The translations under genes and the position numbers were made by a program. From DATFXM01 sp035315885 (GTDB lineage: Bacteria > Acidobacteriota > Blastocatellia > UBA7656), in assembly GCA_035315885.1 (NCBI GenBank), contig DATFXM010000079.1, forward strand, positions 1 through 50,235: a stretch of 50,235 nt of DNA, in the 5' to 3' direction. The notes beneath the pieces are model-generated. The model was not told the DNA's origin. It was given only the letters and a program-made list of their open reading frames with translations, and did not search any database. This document shows, piece by piece, positions 15,678-24,356 of this stretch. Each line of letters opens with the position of its first letter. Position 1 is the first letter of the stretch.

Positions 15678-18600
15678 CTAGAACCTCAGCCTGAACTGAA
15701 ACTCGATTAACCTTCCACCCGGATCGTTCGTACCCGAGACAGTGAAGTCTCGATAGGCAGATCTGGTCTGTCCGAATCCGGACGAATTCAGTGTAACGGT
15801 CCGCGCGTCCGCCGTAGCGCTCGGTATGTAGAAGTTCGCCCGGTTGAACGCGTTCAACATCTGCACTCGGGCTTCGAGCTGTACGCGTTCGGTTATTCGG
15901 GTTCGCTTCACCACGTTGAGATCGAACCGCGCGGTCATCGGACCGTACAGGTAGATCCTTGCGCCGAGCTGCCCGGGTGTTGTCGGAGGACCGATATACG
16001 GCGCGTTCGGGTCGAGATCGGCAAGCGTCTTGCCGCCCTGCTCGAAGGCCGCCAACGAGTTGTTGATGATCGAATCCGGCAGGTAGAACACGACGCCGCG
16101 ACACGTACCGCCGCTGCATATCGTCTCCTTCCGAATCTTAAGCAGGTCTTGCAACTGGGAGGTCGAAATATTGTGAAGCACGACTCCCGCTTCGTTTTGG
16201 TTAACGGTGTTCCTTCCGCTCGTCAACAAGAAGACCGGCCCGGATTGGATTCGCGCAACTCCGCCGGTTTGCCAGCCTTCCAATGCGCGGCTGATCACTT
16301 TGTTTGTGCTGTTCAGGAACGGCTTGCCCGGTCCGATCGGCAGCTCGTACAGCCAGTCAAGCTTGAGTTGATGCCGAATGTCCCAGGGCGACGGACCCCT
16401 GTCTTGATTTAGATCTCTAAGCGTTCGAGGCTGAATCGCGACAACCGAGGAGCTGCCAAACGCATTCGACAGCGCTTTGCCAAATTGGTAGCTGCCCTGC
16501 ACCAGCAGCCCGTTAGACAACCGCCGGCGAAGTTCGATCTGCAGCGCGTGAAACTGAGTGTCGATTCCGTTGGTCATCACGAATGCGCCGGAGGTGGTCT
16601 GCGGGTTCACGATGAAGAAGTTCGAAACCTTTTGACCATTCGGCAGCGTGACAAACGGCACCAGGTTTGCCCCGATCAGCCGGTTCATCCTTGTCGAGTT
16701 TCCCGCGATGGTATTCGCCAGATTGCCCGCCTGACCCTGCACAAGCAGAGTCGAGGTGGTCAGATCTGTAGAAGAGCCGACCGCGGTTGTGATCAACGGC
16801 ACTGCTACCTGCCCCGGCAATCCGGTGTTGCCATAGTTGCAGTTGCCTGCTGCCACGCAGCCGGGGTTTGCCCGCGTGAAGATAGCCAGATTGTTTTGAG
16901 CTGCCTTGAACGCGTCGAGGAAGCCGTTTTCAAATATGTTGACCTCGTTGTAGTTGTACTGCCGCCACAAACGAGTGCCGTGCGTGCCGACGTAACGCAC
17001 TTCCACCGCGGTGTTCTTGTTCAACTCCCGTTGGAATCCAAAAGTGTATGACTGGGTGTAGCCAGGCTTCAGATTTGGATCGAAGTCATTCGAGGAAGTT
17101 CCGGTAGCCGCAAGCAGCGGGAACCGGCTCGTGTCCGCCGGTGGAGTGAGCTTCGGAAAACTCGAAGGATTTCTGAACAGCACACTGCCGGCCGGGAAGA
17201 TATTGGGGGTGATCGAGGGACTGACGTTCAGCGTGATCGTCGGTCCATCATTCGCACCGAAGATGCTGGTAAAGCCGTTGAACCCTTCCCGCGTGTAGGC
17301 GATCGAATACCCGCCGCGGAACACTGTCTGATCTCCGTTGCCGAAGATCTTATGAAGGATTCCTTCTCTGAAACTCGGGCTCCACGCGAACCCAAACGAC
17401 GGCGCAAAGTCCTGATGGCGGGTGCGGTACCCTTTTTCAGAGGGATCCAGCAGCCTGAAGAAAGTCGGACTGTTGCTAATGACGCTTGGCTTGAACAGAT
17501 TTCCGTTACCGGACACGCCGAACACGCCTGCGATACCCGGTCTCGTGTAAATCAGATTGTCATTCAGCGGCGACGGGTCTATCTCCCATCGCAAGCCATA
17601 GCTCAACGTGAGAGTCGGCAACACCTTCCACGTGTCCTGAGCGTAATACGCGTATTCGTTTTGGTGATTCCGCTCAGTGAATGGAATGAAGCCGTAGGTT
17701 TGTGTTGTTTCGTCCAGCGAAGCCGAGGAGTTGATGCCGTTCATCCGCCCTGTAAGCGCGGCGTACAGCGACTGCGCCTGACTACGCTGAGTCGAGGTTG
17801 AACCGGGGAAGTTTCCGGTGGTGAAAATATTCGTGGCGCCGGTAGCAATCGGGTCGCCGGTGGCGATGCCGAACGTCACCTGCGGCACTACCTGAGTTCC
17901 TACGGCCTGAGTAAAGGAAGCCACTCGAGTAAACGCAAAGCCGAAGTTGATCGTGTGCGCTCCCTGAAGCATGTTCAGGTTGTCACTCAGTCCCTTCACC
18001 GGCGTGTTGCGTCTGGACTGGGTTCGCCGCGTGTAGAACGCTCCGGTGGCCAGCCCCTGCGGCCCTAGATACGTTCCGCTTTGGACGGCGTAACCACCCC
18101 AAAAGTCGTACAGACCGGGCGCGAACTCCTGGGTGAACAGAGATGTTCCGTTGCCCGACGACGTTGCGCGAACCTCGTTTATCAGCCGATCGTTGATCGT
18201 CCAACGATGCGCGCCGACAAACGAGAAGGAGTTGCGGTGTATCGATCCGGTCACCCCCGGATGACCAACGACGATGCCGGTCCCTGGGTACACATTGAGC
18301 TGACCGTTTACGCCGTCAGGATCCGAAAAGTAATGCTGGTAGTTGTGAATGAACTCGATGTGGTGCTTGTCCGACAGGTTGTAGTCGAGTCTTACCGTCG
18401 GGAACCACCTGATGTTCTTTCCGGGATCCTGAAAGTTGTAATCCATCCGGTTGTAGTCTCCCTGAGTCGCAATGCGGCTGGTCAGAGCGCCATCCTTGTG
18501 TATGGCCTGATCGATGAGGTCCAGACCTTTTGCGACCGTCGGGTCTACGGTTCCGGGGAAGCCTTTGTTCGCGGCAAGCTGAAGCACGTTCACCGTCCGC

Positions 18601-19646
18601 ACAACTCCATTCGCATCTGCGTAGGTGAACAGCCCGTTGCGCGCCGGATTGGTTAGCACGAGGATGTTGCCGGTGGTGTCAAGAGATCCGTAGGCCTGCG
18701 GCAACGTGAAGTACTCATAGTTCACGAAGAAGAAGGCCTTGTCGCGGCTCTTGATCAAACCCGGTATCAGGATCGGTCCGCCGATACTTCCACCATACTG
18801 TCGCAGGATGAACGCGTCGCGCGGCAAGCCGTCGATGTTGTTGAAATAGTAATTGGAGTTGAAGGTTTTGGAGCGGTATTGCCAGAAGCCGCCACCATGG
18901 AACTCCGCAGAACCGCTTTTGGTTATGAACCTAACCTGCACCGCACCTTCGCCGCCGCTTTCAGCTCCTGGGACGGCGGTCGAAACTGTCACCTCCTGCA
19001 CGGCATCTGACTTGGCTTGAATTGTGGTGAAGAATCCGTCCGAGCTTCGCAGGAAGTTGTCCTGAATGTTGGCCCCATCGAGCGTCAGGTTGATTGAGCC
19101 TTTTGGCAAGCCGTTGACGGTAGACGCGCGGGGAACGCCCGGGCTGCTTACTCCGGGCAAGGTTGTAACAAGGGTGAGCGCGTCACGAGTACTGAAGGGC
19201 AGTTCGCCGATTTGGCGGCCGACGATTGTGGTTGAGACGGTTGCGCTTTCTGATTGAAGCACCTGCGCGCCGCCGGTGACTACGACTTGTTCGTTGGCGC
19301 CGCCGGTTTCGAGGGTCGCGTTGAGCGTTGCGACCTGACCGGCGTCAACTTTTACATCTTTTGCGACGGTGATTTTGAAACCTGGGGCGCTGATGGTCAC
19401 CGTGTAGGTTCCGTTTGGGATGGAAGGAATATTCCATCCGCCATCTTCGTTAGCGACTGCCCTGTATTCTCCCTGGGTCTGATCGTGTTTGGCGGCGATG
19501 GTAGCGCCGGGGATCACTGCACCGTGTTGATCCGATACCACGCCAGTTAAACGGCCGGTTGTAGTAACTTGCGCCGAAACTACAGTGGCCTCGAACACGA
19601 ACAGAGCCATAAGCAAAAGCAGGCGGCTCTTAGACCGCTTGATCAT
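15678..19646 (-). CDS. Oar-like TonB-dependent receptor
   Basis: This 1322-residue outer-membrane protein has a signal peptide (about residues 1-25, ending VVSA-QV), then a carboxypeptidase-regulatory-like domain (about 28-110: GRLTGVVSDQHGAVIPGATI, GTYTVTISAPGF). A plug domain follows (VVVTGGAQVLQ, IGELPFSTRDALTLVTTLPGV, TLDGANIQDNF), then a long beta-barrel ending in the outer-membrane signature FQFRLRF. Such receptors import large ligands, often glycans or peptides, using TonB energy; the substrate cannot be read from sequence. They are highly expanded in Acidobacteriota. GGAGGAGG stands just before the ATG at 19646. It has its own terminator and appears monocistronic. Confidence 0.93.
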   Translation of the reverse strand: MIKRSKSRLLLLMALFVFEATVVSAQVTTTGRLTGVVSDQHGAVIPGATIAAKHDQTQGEYRAVANEDGGWNIPSIPNGTYTVTISAPGFKITVAKDVKVDAGQVATLNATLETGGANEQVVVTGGAQVLQSESATVSTTIVGRQIGELPFSTRDALTLVTTLPGVSSPGVPRASTVNGLPKGSINLTLDGANIQDNFLRSSDGFFTTIQAKSDAVQEVTVSTAVPGAESGGEGAVQVRFITKSGSAEFHGGGFWQYRSKTFNSNYYFNNIDGLPRDAFILRQYGGSIGGPILIPGLIKSRDKAFFFVNYEYFTLPQAYGSLDTTGNILVLTNPARNGLFTYADANGVVRTVNVLQLAANKGFPGTVDPTVAKGLDLIDQAIHKDGALTSRIATQGDYNRMDYNFQDPGKNIRWFPTVRLDYNLSDKHHIEFIHNYQHYFSDPDGVNGQLNVYPGTGIVVGHPGVTGSIHRNSFSFVGAHRWTINDRLINEVRATSSGNGTSLFTQEFAPGLYDFWGGYAVQSGTYLGPQGLATGAFYTRRTQSRRNTPVKGLSDNLNMLQGAHTINFGFAFTRVASFTQAVGTQVVPQVTFGIATGDPIATGATNIFTTGNFPGSTSTQRSQAQSLYAALTGRMNGINSSASLDETTQTYGFIPFTERNHQNEYAYYAQDTWKVLPTLTLSYGLRWEIDPSPLNDNLIYTRPGIAGVFGVSGNGNLFKPSVISNSPTFFRLLDPSEKGYRTRHQDFAPSFGFAWSPSFREGILHKIFGNGDQTVFRGGYSIAYTREGFNGFTSIFGANDGPTITLNVSPSITPNIFPAGSVLFRNPSSFPKLTPPADTSRFPLLAATGTSSNDFDPNLKPGYTQSYTFGFQRELNKNTAVEVRYVGTHGTRLWRQYNYNEVNIFENGFLDAFKAAQNNLAIFTRANPGCVAAGNCNYGNTGLPGQVAVPLITTAVGSSTDLTTSTLLVQGQAGNLANTIAGNSTRMNRLIGANLVPFVTLPNGQKVSNFFIVNPQTTSGAFVMTNGIDTQFHALQIELRRRLSNGLLVQGSYQFGKALSNAFGSSSVVAIQPRTLRDLNQDRGPSPWDIRHQLKLDWLYELPIGPGKPFLNSTNKVISRALEGWQTGGVARIQSGPVFLLTSGRNTVNQNEAGVVLHNISTSQLQDLLKIRKETICSGGTCRGVVFYLPDSIINNSLAAFEQGGKTLADLDPNAPYIGPPTTPGQLGARIYLYGPMTARFDLNVVKRTRITERVQLEARVQMLNAFNRANFYIPSATADARTVTLNSSGFGQTRSAYRDFTVSGTNDPGGRLIEFQFRLRF

Positions 19647-19883
19647 ACGTCCTCCTCCGTCCCTGCGTATAAGCAGGCATCGTTTTTTTTACTTAAAACT
19701 TGATTGACTGAAAAACCGTGAGCTGTCGAAAACGAGAGTCAGGCCGAAGCCGTGACGTGGTTATTCCCGCCGCGCGCAGGGCTGCCTCCGATTTTCGATG
19801 AGGGCACTGTACAACTACAGGAGATGTATTACAACCCGTTTCGGAGCGCCGAGTGCTGAGTGTTGAGTGCTGAGTGTTGAGTC
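19647..19883. other. Receptor upstream region with GAGTGCT heptamers
   Basis: This is the leader and promoter region of the receptor gene on the minus strand; no clear promoter was identified. GAGTGCT/GAGTGTT heptamers occur at about 19850-19882, immediately before the tandem palindrome array, and are the reverse complement of the heptamers at the other end of that array. Confidence 0.5.
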
Positions 19884-20721
19884 CAACCCCGAAGGGGTTG
19901 CGTCGTGTAGCCCAGGGTTGCCGTCCGCGGCTACCCTGGGTCACGCGATCTGAGTTTCCAACCCCGAAGGGGTTGCGTCGTGTAGCCCAGGGTTGCCGTC
20001 CGCGGCTACCCTGGCTAACCGCGATCTGAGTTTCCAACCCCGAAGGGGTTGCGTCGTGTAGCCCAGGGTTGCCGTCCGCGGCTACCCTGGGTAACCGCGA
20101 TCTGAGTTTCCAACCCCCGAAGGGGTTGCGTCGTGTAGCCCAGGGTTGCCGTCCGCGGCTACCCTGGGTAACCGCGATCTGAGTTTCCAACCCCGAAGGG
20201 GTTGCGTCGTGTAGCCCAGGGTTGCCGTCCGCGGCCACCCTGGGTAACCGCGATCTGAGTTTCCAACCCCGAAGGGGTTGCGTCGTGTAGCCCAGGGTTG
20301 CCGTCCGCGGCTACCCTGGGTAACCGCGATCTGAGTTTCCAACCCCGAAGAGGTTGCGCCGTCCAGCCCAGGGTTGCCGTCCGCGGCTACCCTGGGTAAC
20401 CGCGATCTGAGTTTCCAACCCCGAAGGGGTTGCGTCGTCCAGCCCAGGGTTGCCGTCCGCGGCTACCTGGGTAGACGACAACCATGTGACACAACCCCGA
20501 AGGGGTTGCAGAACACAGCCCAGGGTTGCCGTCCGCGGCTACCCTGGGTAGACCGCAGAGAACGGTCGCAACCCTGAAGGGGTTGCGTAATCGGATAGGC
20601 AAAGCACCGTTTCGCGCGTCGCGACGCAACCCCTACAGGGTTGCGGAGGCTGCCTGCGATCTACCCAGGGTAGCCGCGGACGGCAACCCTGGGCTGGACG
20701 ACGCAACCCCTTCGGGGTTGC
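19884..20721. repeat. 76-bp tandem array of paired palindromes
   Basis: About ten direct units begin at 19884, 19959, 20035, 20111, 20188, 20264, 20340, 20416, 20492 and 20569, spaced 75-77 bp. Each unit holds two hairpins: CAACCCCGAAGGGGTTG, and CCCAGGGTTGCCG / CGGCTACCCTGGG around TCCG with one T-T mismatch. Differences between the central units are only a few bases. The final part, about 20626-20721, is one unit in inverse orientation. The units are near-identical end to end, with no unique spacers, so this is not a CRISPR. Frames reading through it give repeated RGRQPWATRRNPFG-like peptide and are artefacts. Confidence 0.92.
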
Positions 20722-20734
20722 CACGCAGCATTCA

Positions 20735-20822
20735 GTACGCGAGACTCCGCACCCAGCACTTCGCACCCAGCACTCGGCACTCGGCACTCAGCACTCGGCA
20801 CTCAGCACTCAGCACTCGGCAC
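20735..20822. repeat. ACTCAGC/ACTCGGC heptamer run
   Basis: About ten degenerate 7-bp units (CACCCAG, CACTCGG, CACTCAG) follow the palindrome array directly. They are the reverse complement of the GAGTGCT units at 19850-19882, so the array sits between inverted heptamer arms. The run ends about 95 bp before acsA. Confidence 0.8.
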
Positions 20823-20915
20823 TAGTTTCCGAGTCAGAACTCTTTGAGCCTCCACCCGACGATGTGTTAGCTTTCACCTTCAACACGTCTACATCATTCG
20901 AGGGGGACCACCTGG

Positions 20916-22862
20916 ATGGCGCAGTCCATTGACTCCATCTTGAAAGAGAATCGCGTCTTTCCACCCGGGCACGACTTCAGCAGCCAGGCGCACGTCAAAA
21001 GTCTCCAAGACTACGAACGTCTCTGCCGCGAAGCCGAACAAAACCCGGACCAGTTCTGGAGCCGCATAGCTGAGGACCTCCACTGGTTCAAGAAATGGGA
21101 CACAGTCCTCGAGTGGGACATACCGTGGGCCAAGTGGTTCGTAGGAGGTCAAATCAACCTTTCATACAACTGCCTGGACCGGCACCTGACCTCCTGGCGC
21201 AGAAATAAGGCCGCGTTCATCTGGGAAGGCGAGCCCGGCGAAGTCAGAACAATCACCTATCAACAACTCCACACCGAGGTATCCCGGTTCTCCAACGCAC
21301 TGAAGGACCTTGGCGTCAAAAAGGGAGACACCGTAGCCATCTACATGGGAATGGTTCCCGAACTGCCGATCGCGATGCTTGCCTGTGCCCGAATCGGCGC
21401 GACACACTCAGTGGTCTTCGGAGGATTCTCCGCCAATTCACTGGTCGATCGCATCAACGACGCCCAATCAGTCGCAGTCATAACGCAGGACGGAGGCTAC
21501 CGCCGCGGCGTCGAGCTGCCGTTAAAAGCAACCGTGGACGAAGCCCTCGCCTCGTGCCCATCGGTCAAGTCGGTGATCGTCTATAAGAGAACAGGAACAC
21601 CTGTACCGATGCAATGGGGCAGAGATCACTGGTGGCATGAGCTTACCGCGGTCGCGAGCGACAAGTGTCCCATCGAACCTCACGATTCCGAGCACCCTCT
21701 GTTCATCCTGTACACATCTGGCAGCACCGGCAAACCCAAAGGCGTCGTACACACGACGGGCGGCTATTCGGTCGGTACTTACATCACCACCCGATGGGTA
21801 TTTGATCTGAAAGACGACGACATCTACTGGTGCACCGCGGATATCGGTTGGGTGACAGGCCATAGCTACATCGTGTACGGCCCGCTTCAGAACGGCGCGA
21901 CCGTAGTAATGTATGAAGGCGCGCCAAACCAGCCTACGCCCGATCGGTTCTGGCAGATGATCGAGCGGCATCGCGTCAACATTTTTTACACCGCGCCTAC
22001 GGCAATACGCGCCTTCATGAAATGGGGTGAGCAGTATCCACGGAAGTACCAGATGGATAGCCTGAGGCTACTGGGAACGGTTGGTGAGCCGATCAACCCC
22101 GAGGCTTGGATGTGGTACCGCGAGGTGATCGGCCGCGGCCGTTGTCCAATAGTGGACACGTGGTGGCAGACAGAGACCGGAGCCATAATGATCACTCCGT
22201 TGCCCGGCGCGATCGCTACAAAGCCCGGGTCGGCCACCCGCCCCTTCCCGGGGGTGATCGCTGACGTAGTCACCCGCGAGGGCGAGCCGGTTCCAGCCGG
22301 CTCTGGAGGTTTTCTGGTCATCAAGCGGCCGTGGCCGTCAATGTTGAGAACCATCTACGGCGACCCCGAGCGCTACGTAAAGCAGTACTGGTCGGACATT
22401 CCGGGCGTTTACTTTGCCGGTGACGGCGCTCGCAAGGATGCGGATGGCTACTTCTGGATCATGGGTCGAGTGGACGATGTGCTGAACGTATCCGGTCACC
22501 GGCTGTCGACGATGGAGATAGAATCTGCTCTGGTAGCCCATCCCAAGGTAGCCGAAGCCGCGGTTGTAGGCCGGCCCGACGACATAAAAGGCGAAGCCAT
22601 CTCCGCGTTTGTCACTCTCGAATCAGGCAACGAGCCGTCGGAAGAGCTGAAGAAAGATCTTCGACAGTGGGTCACTCACGAAATAGGAGCGCTCGCTCGG
22701 CCCGACGACATTCGTTTCTCCGACGCGTTGCCGAAGACTCGCAGCGGCAAGATCATGCGTCGCCTGCTGCGCGAGATCGCCACAAGCGGCGAAGTCCACG
22801 GAGACATTACAACTCTCGAAGACTTCTCAGTCATCTCGAAGCTCAAGGAAGAAGACGAGTAG
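20916..22862 (+). CDS. acsA: Acetyl-CoA synthetase (AMP-forming)
   Basis: This 648-residue enzyme makes acetyl-CoA from acetate, ATP and CoA through acetyl-AMP, and has the normal family length. Visible motifs include the N-terminal FWSRIAEDLHWFKKWD, the ATP-binding YTSGSTGKPKGVVHT (about residues 266-280), DIGWVTGHSYIVYGPL, DTWWQTETGA, the hinge region FAGDGARKDADGYFWIMGRVDDVLNVSGHR, and PKTRSGKIMRR, whose lysine (about residue 612) is the usual acetylation-regulated residue. A GAGGGGGA purine run precedes the ATG at 20916. A phosphoglycolate-phosphatase-like gene follows 39 bp downstream, suggesting an operon. Confidence 0.96.
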   Translation: MAQSIDSILKENRVFPPGHDFSSQAHVKSLQDYERLCREAEQNPDQFWSRIAEDLHWFKKWDTVLEWDIPWAKWFVGGQINLSYNCLDRHLTSWRRNKAAFIWEGEPGEVRTITYQQLHTEVSRFSNALKDLGVKKGDTVAIYMGMVPELPIAMLACARIGATHSVVFGGFSANSLVDRINDAQSVAVITQDGGYRRGVELPLKATVDEALASCPSVKSVIVYKRTGTPVPMQWGRDHWWHELTAVASDKCPIEPHDSEHPLFILYTSGSTGKPKGVVHTTGGYSVGTYITTRWVFDLKDDDIYWCTADIGWVTGHSYIVYGPLQNGATVVMYEGAPNQPTPDRFWQMIERHRVNIFYTAPTAIRAFMKWGEQYPRKYQMDSLRLLGTVGEPINPEAWMWYREVIGRGRCPIVDTWWQTETGAIMITPLPGAIATKPGSATRPFPGVIADVVTREGEPVPAGSGGFLVIKRPWPSMLRTIYGDPERYVKQYWSDIPGVYFAGDGARKDADGYFWIMGRVDDVLNVSGHRLSTMEIESALVAHPKVAEAAVVGRPDDIKGEAISAFVTLESGNEPSEELKKDLRQWVTHEIGALARPDDIRFSDALPKTRSGKIMRRLLREIATSGEVHGDITTLEDFSVISKLKEEDE

Positions 22863-22901
22863 ACCATCTACTAGCTTTCGCCCGTTCCTTCGGCGGTCAC
22901 T

Positions 22902-23567
22902 ATGAACAAAATAGACAACTTGCTCTTTGACCTCGACGGCACGTTGATCGATTCAAGGGCCGACCTCGCACGATCCATCAATCTGATGCTCGCCGATCTC
23001 GACCGTCCGCCACTAAGTGAAGAGCGGGTCGCAGCCTTTGTCGGCGACGGCGTCCGCGTTCTGGTGAAGAGGTCCTTGACTGCCACGGACAAGGGGAACC
23101 ACGAACCCGACCCGCCGCTCCACGCCCGCGGTGTTGAGTTGATGCACAAGCACTACGCCGACCAGATGCTGGTGACAACACAGCTTTTTGAGGGAGTTGC
23201 CGAGACTCTGCGATTCTTTGAAAGCAAGAAAAAAGCGGTGGTCACAAGCAAGGAAGTAAAGTTCGCCAGGATAATTCTGGATCACTTCGACATTTCCCAT
23301 TGTTTTGAGGTCATAGTTGGGGGCGACACGCTTCCCGCGCGAAAGCCAGATCCCGGGCCGGTGATCGAGGCCTTGAAGCAGCTAAACGGCGCCGCGACTT
23401 CTGCGGTGATGATTGGAGACAGTGAAAACGACATTCTCGCGGGGAAAGGCGCAGGCACGTTGACGTGCGGGCTCACGTACGGTTTCAGAACGCGAGCGAG
23501 GTTGGCGGAAGAGCATCCGGATGTATTAATCGACGGCTTTGGAGAATTGCGTCAATTTTTCATCTAA
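22902..23567 (+). CDS. gph: HAD phosphatase, phosphoglycolate phosphatase type
   Basis: This 221-residue haloacid-dehalogenase phosphatase has motif I FDLDGTLIDS (D10, D12), an alpha-helical cap, a motif II-like VVTSK, motif III lysine in ARKPDPGP and motif IV GDSENDILAGKGAG. It is closest in form to Gph, which dephosphorylates 2-phosphoglycolate, but substrate cannot be fixed from sequence. It lies between acsA and kdsC with a 5-bp gap to the latter, so the three are probably one transcript. Confidence 0.85.
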   Translation: MNKIDNLLFDLDGTLIDSRADLARSINLMLADLDRPPLSEERVAAFVGDGVRVLVKRSLTATDKGNHEPDPPLHARGVELMHKHYADQMLVTTQLFEGVAETLRFFESKKKAVVTSKEVKFARIILDHFDISHCFEVIVGGDTLPARKPDPGPVIEALKQLNGAATSAVMIGDSENDILAGKGAGTLTCGLTYGFRTRARLAEEHPDVLIDGFGELRQFFI

Positions 23568-23572
23568 ATCTC

Positions 23573-24109
23573 ATGGAGCAAACCGACGAACAAGTCCTGG
23601 AGCGCGCTCGCAAGGTGAGCTTGCTGGTACTCGACTGCGACGGAGTGCTTACCGATGGCCGGCTGATAATGCTGCCGGGTGGTGAAGAGACGAAATCGTT
23701 CGACGTACGCGATGGCCACGGTATGGTAATGGCTAAGCGCGCTGGATTGAGGATCGCAATCATCTCAGGGCGGGCATCTTTTGCAGTGCGAGCGCGAGCG
23801 GAGGAGTTGGGGATCTCAAAACTGGTTGAGAACGCGTGGGGGAAGCTCAAGCCTTACGAGGCACTGCTCGAGGAGGAACAGGTCAGCCAGGATCAGGTCT
23901 GCTACATCGGAGACGATGTTGGCGACATACCGCTTCTGCGGCGGGCAGGTTTGGCGGTCGGTGTGGCCGACGCGGTTGAAGAGGTGCGACAAGTCGCTCA
24001 CATCGTGACAAGCAGGCCCGGTGGCCGAGGCGCGGTGCGGGAGATCATTGAGTTGATCCTGAAGGCTCAAGGGAAGTGGGAAGGAGCGCTCGAGCGCTAC
24101 TGGATGTAG
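23573..24109 (+). CDS. kdsC: KdsC-type HAD phosphatase (KDO 8-phosphate phosphatase)
   Basis: This 178-residue capless HAD-IIIA phosphatase has LVLDCDGVLTDGR (D21, D23), SFDVRDGHGMVMAKRAGL, IISGR, a lysine in GKLKPYE and CYIGDDVGDIPLL. That combination is characteristic of KdsC, which releases phosphate from KDO 8-phosphate for lipopolysaccharide core synthesis. The related sialic-acid branch enzymes look similar, and the other KDO genes are not nearby. Start ATG 23573 is 5 bp after gph; no strong ribosome site is present, so coupling is likely. The stop codon TAG is the first triplet of a GGGTTTC-type heptamer run. Confidence 0.88.
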   Translation: MEQTDEQVLERARKVSLLVLDCDGVLTDGRLIMLPGGEETKSFDVRDGHGMVMAKRAGLRIAIISGRASFAVRARAEELGISKLVENAWGKLKPYEALLEEEQVSQDQVCYIGDDVGDIPLLRRAGLAVGVADAVEEVRQVAHIVTSRPGGRGAVREIIELILKAQGKWEGALERYWM

Positions 24110-24208
24110 GGTTCGGTTTAGGGTTTCGAGTTTTGGGTTTGGAGTTCGTCCTCGCGCCAACGAACCCGAAACTCTAAGCCCGAAACCCTAAAACTCTAGA
24201 CCCTAAAC
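24107..24208. repeat. Inverted GGGTTTC/CCCTAAA heptamer element
   Basis: TAGGGTTCGGTTTAGGG and GTTTCGAG units on the left face CGAACCCGAAACTCTAAGCC and CGAAACCCTAAAACTC units on the right, around a core of about 12 bp. The left arm begins with the stop codon of kdsC. The RNA could fold as a long imperfect hairpin and could end the acsA-gph-kdsC transcript. Confidence 0.7.
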
Positions 24209-24218
24209 TGTCCTTTCC

Positions 24219-24248
24219 TTGACCCGATTTCTTTCGGTTTCGTATGAT
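24219..24248 (+). promoter_or_regulatory. Sigma-70-like promoter of ilvE
   Basis: TTGACC (24219-24224) and TATGAT (24243-24248) are separated by 18 bp, matching the -35 and -10 consensus well. They lie about 110 bp before the ilvE start, leaving a leader of about 100 bases. No leader peptide or riboswitch was recognised. Confidence 0.6.
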
Positions 24249-24356
24249 GTACGTTGTTATTCAGACCTCGAACAAAAGCGTTCGAAACCGGTCGCTGCGC
24301 CGGGCGGTTCAGTGGCGCCGGGCCAACACTTCTAATCCCAAGTGCAGGAGAACAAA

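Noticed and set aside
18081..18656. 191-residue plus-strand frame
   Set aside because: It is antisense within the TonB-dependent receptor gene and shows no recognisable motif.
19693..20629. Minus-strand open frames encoding repeated RGRQPWATRRNPFG-like peptide
   Set aside because: They are translations of the tandem repeat array, without a ribosome site or any non-repeat domain.
19884..20721. Possible CRISPR array
   Set aside because: Units are near-identical across their full 76 bp with no unique spacers, each unit is internally palindromic, and no cas genes are nearby.
24107..24208. Telomere-like DNA (CCCTAAA units)
   Set aside because: The units are degenerate, internal to the chromosome and mixed with CCCGAAA; the match to plant telomere repeats is taken as coincidence.
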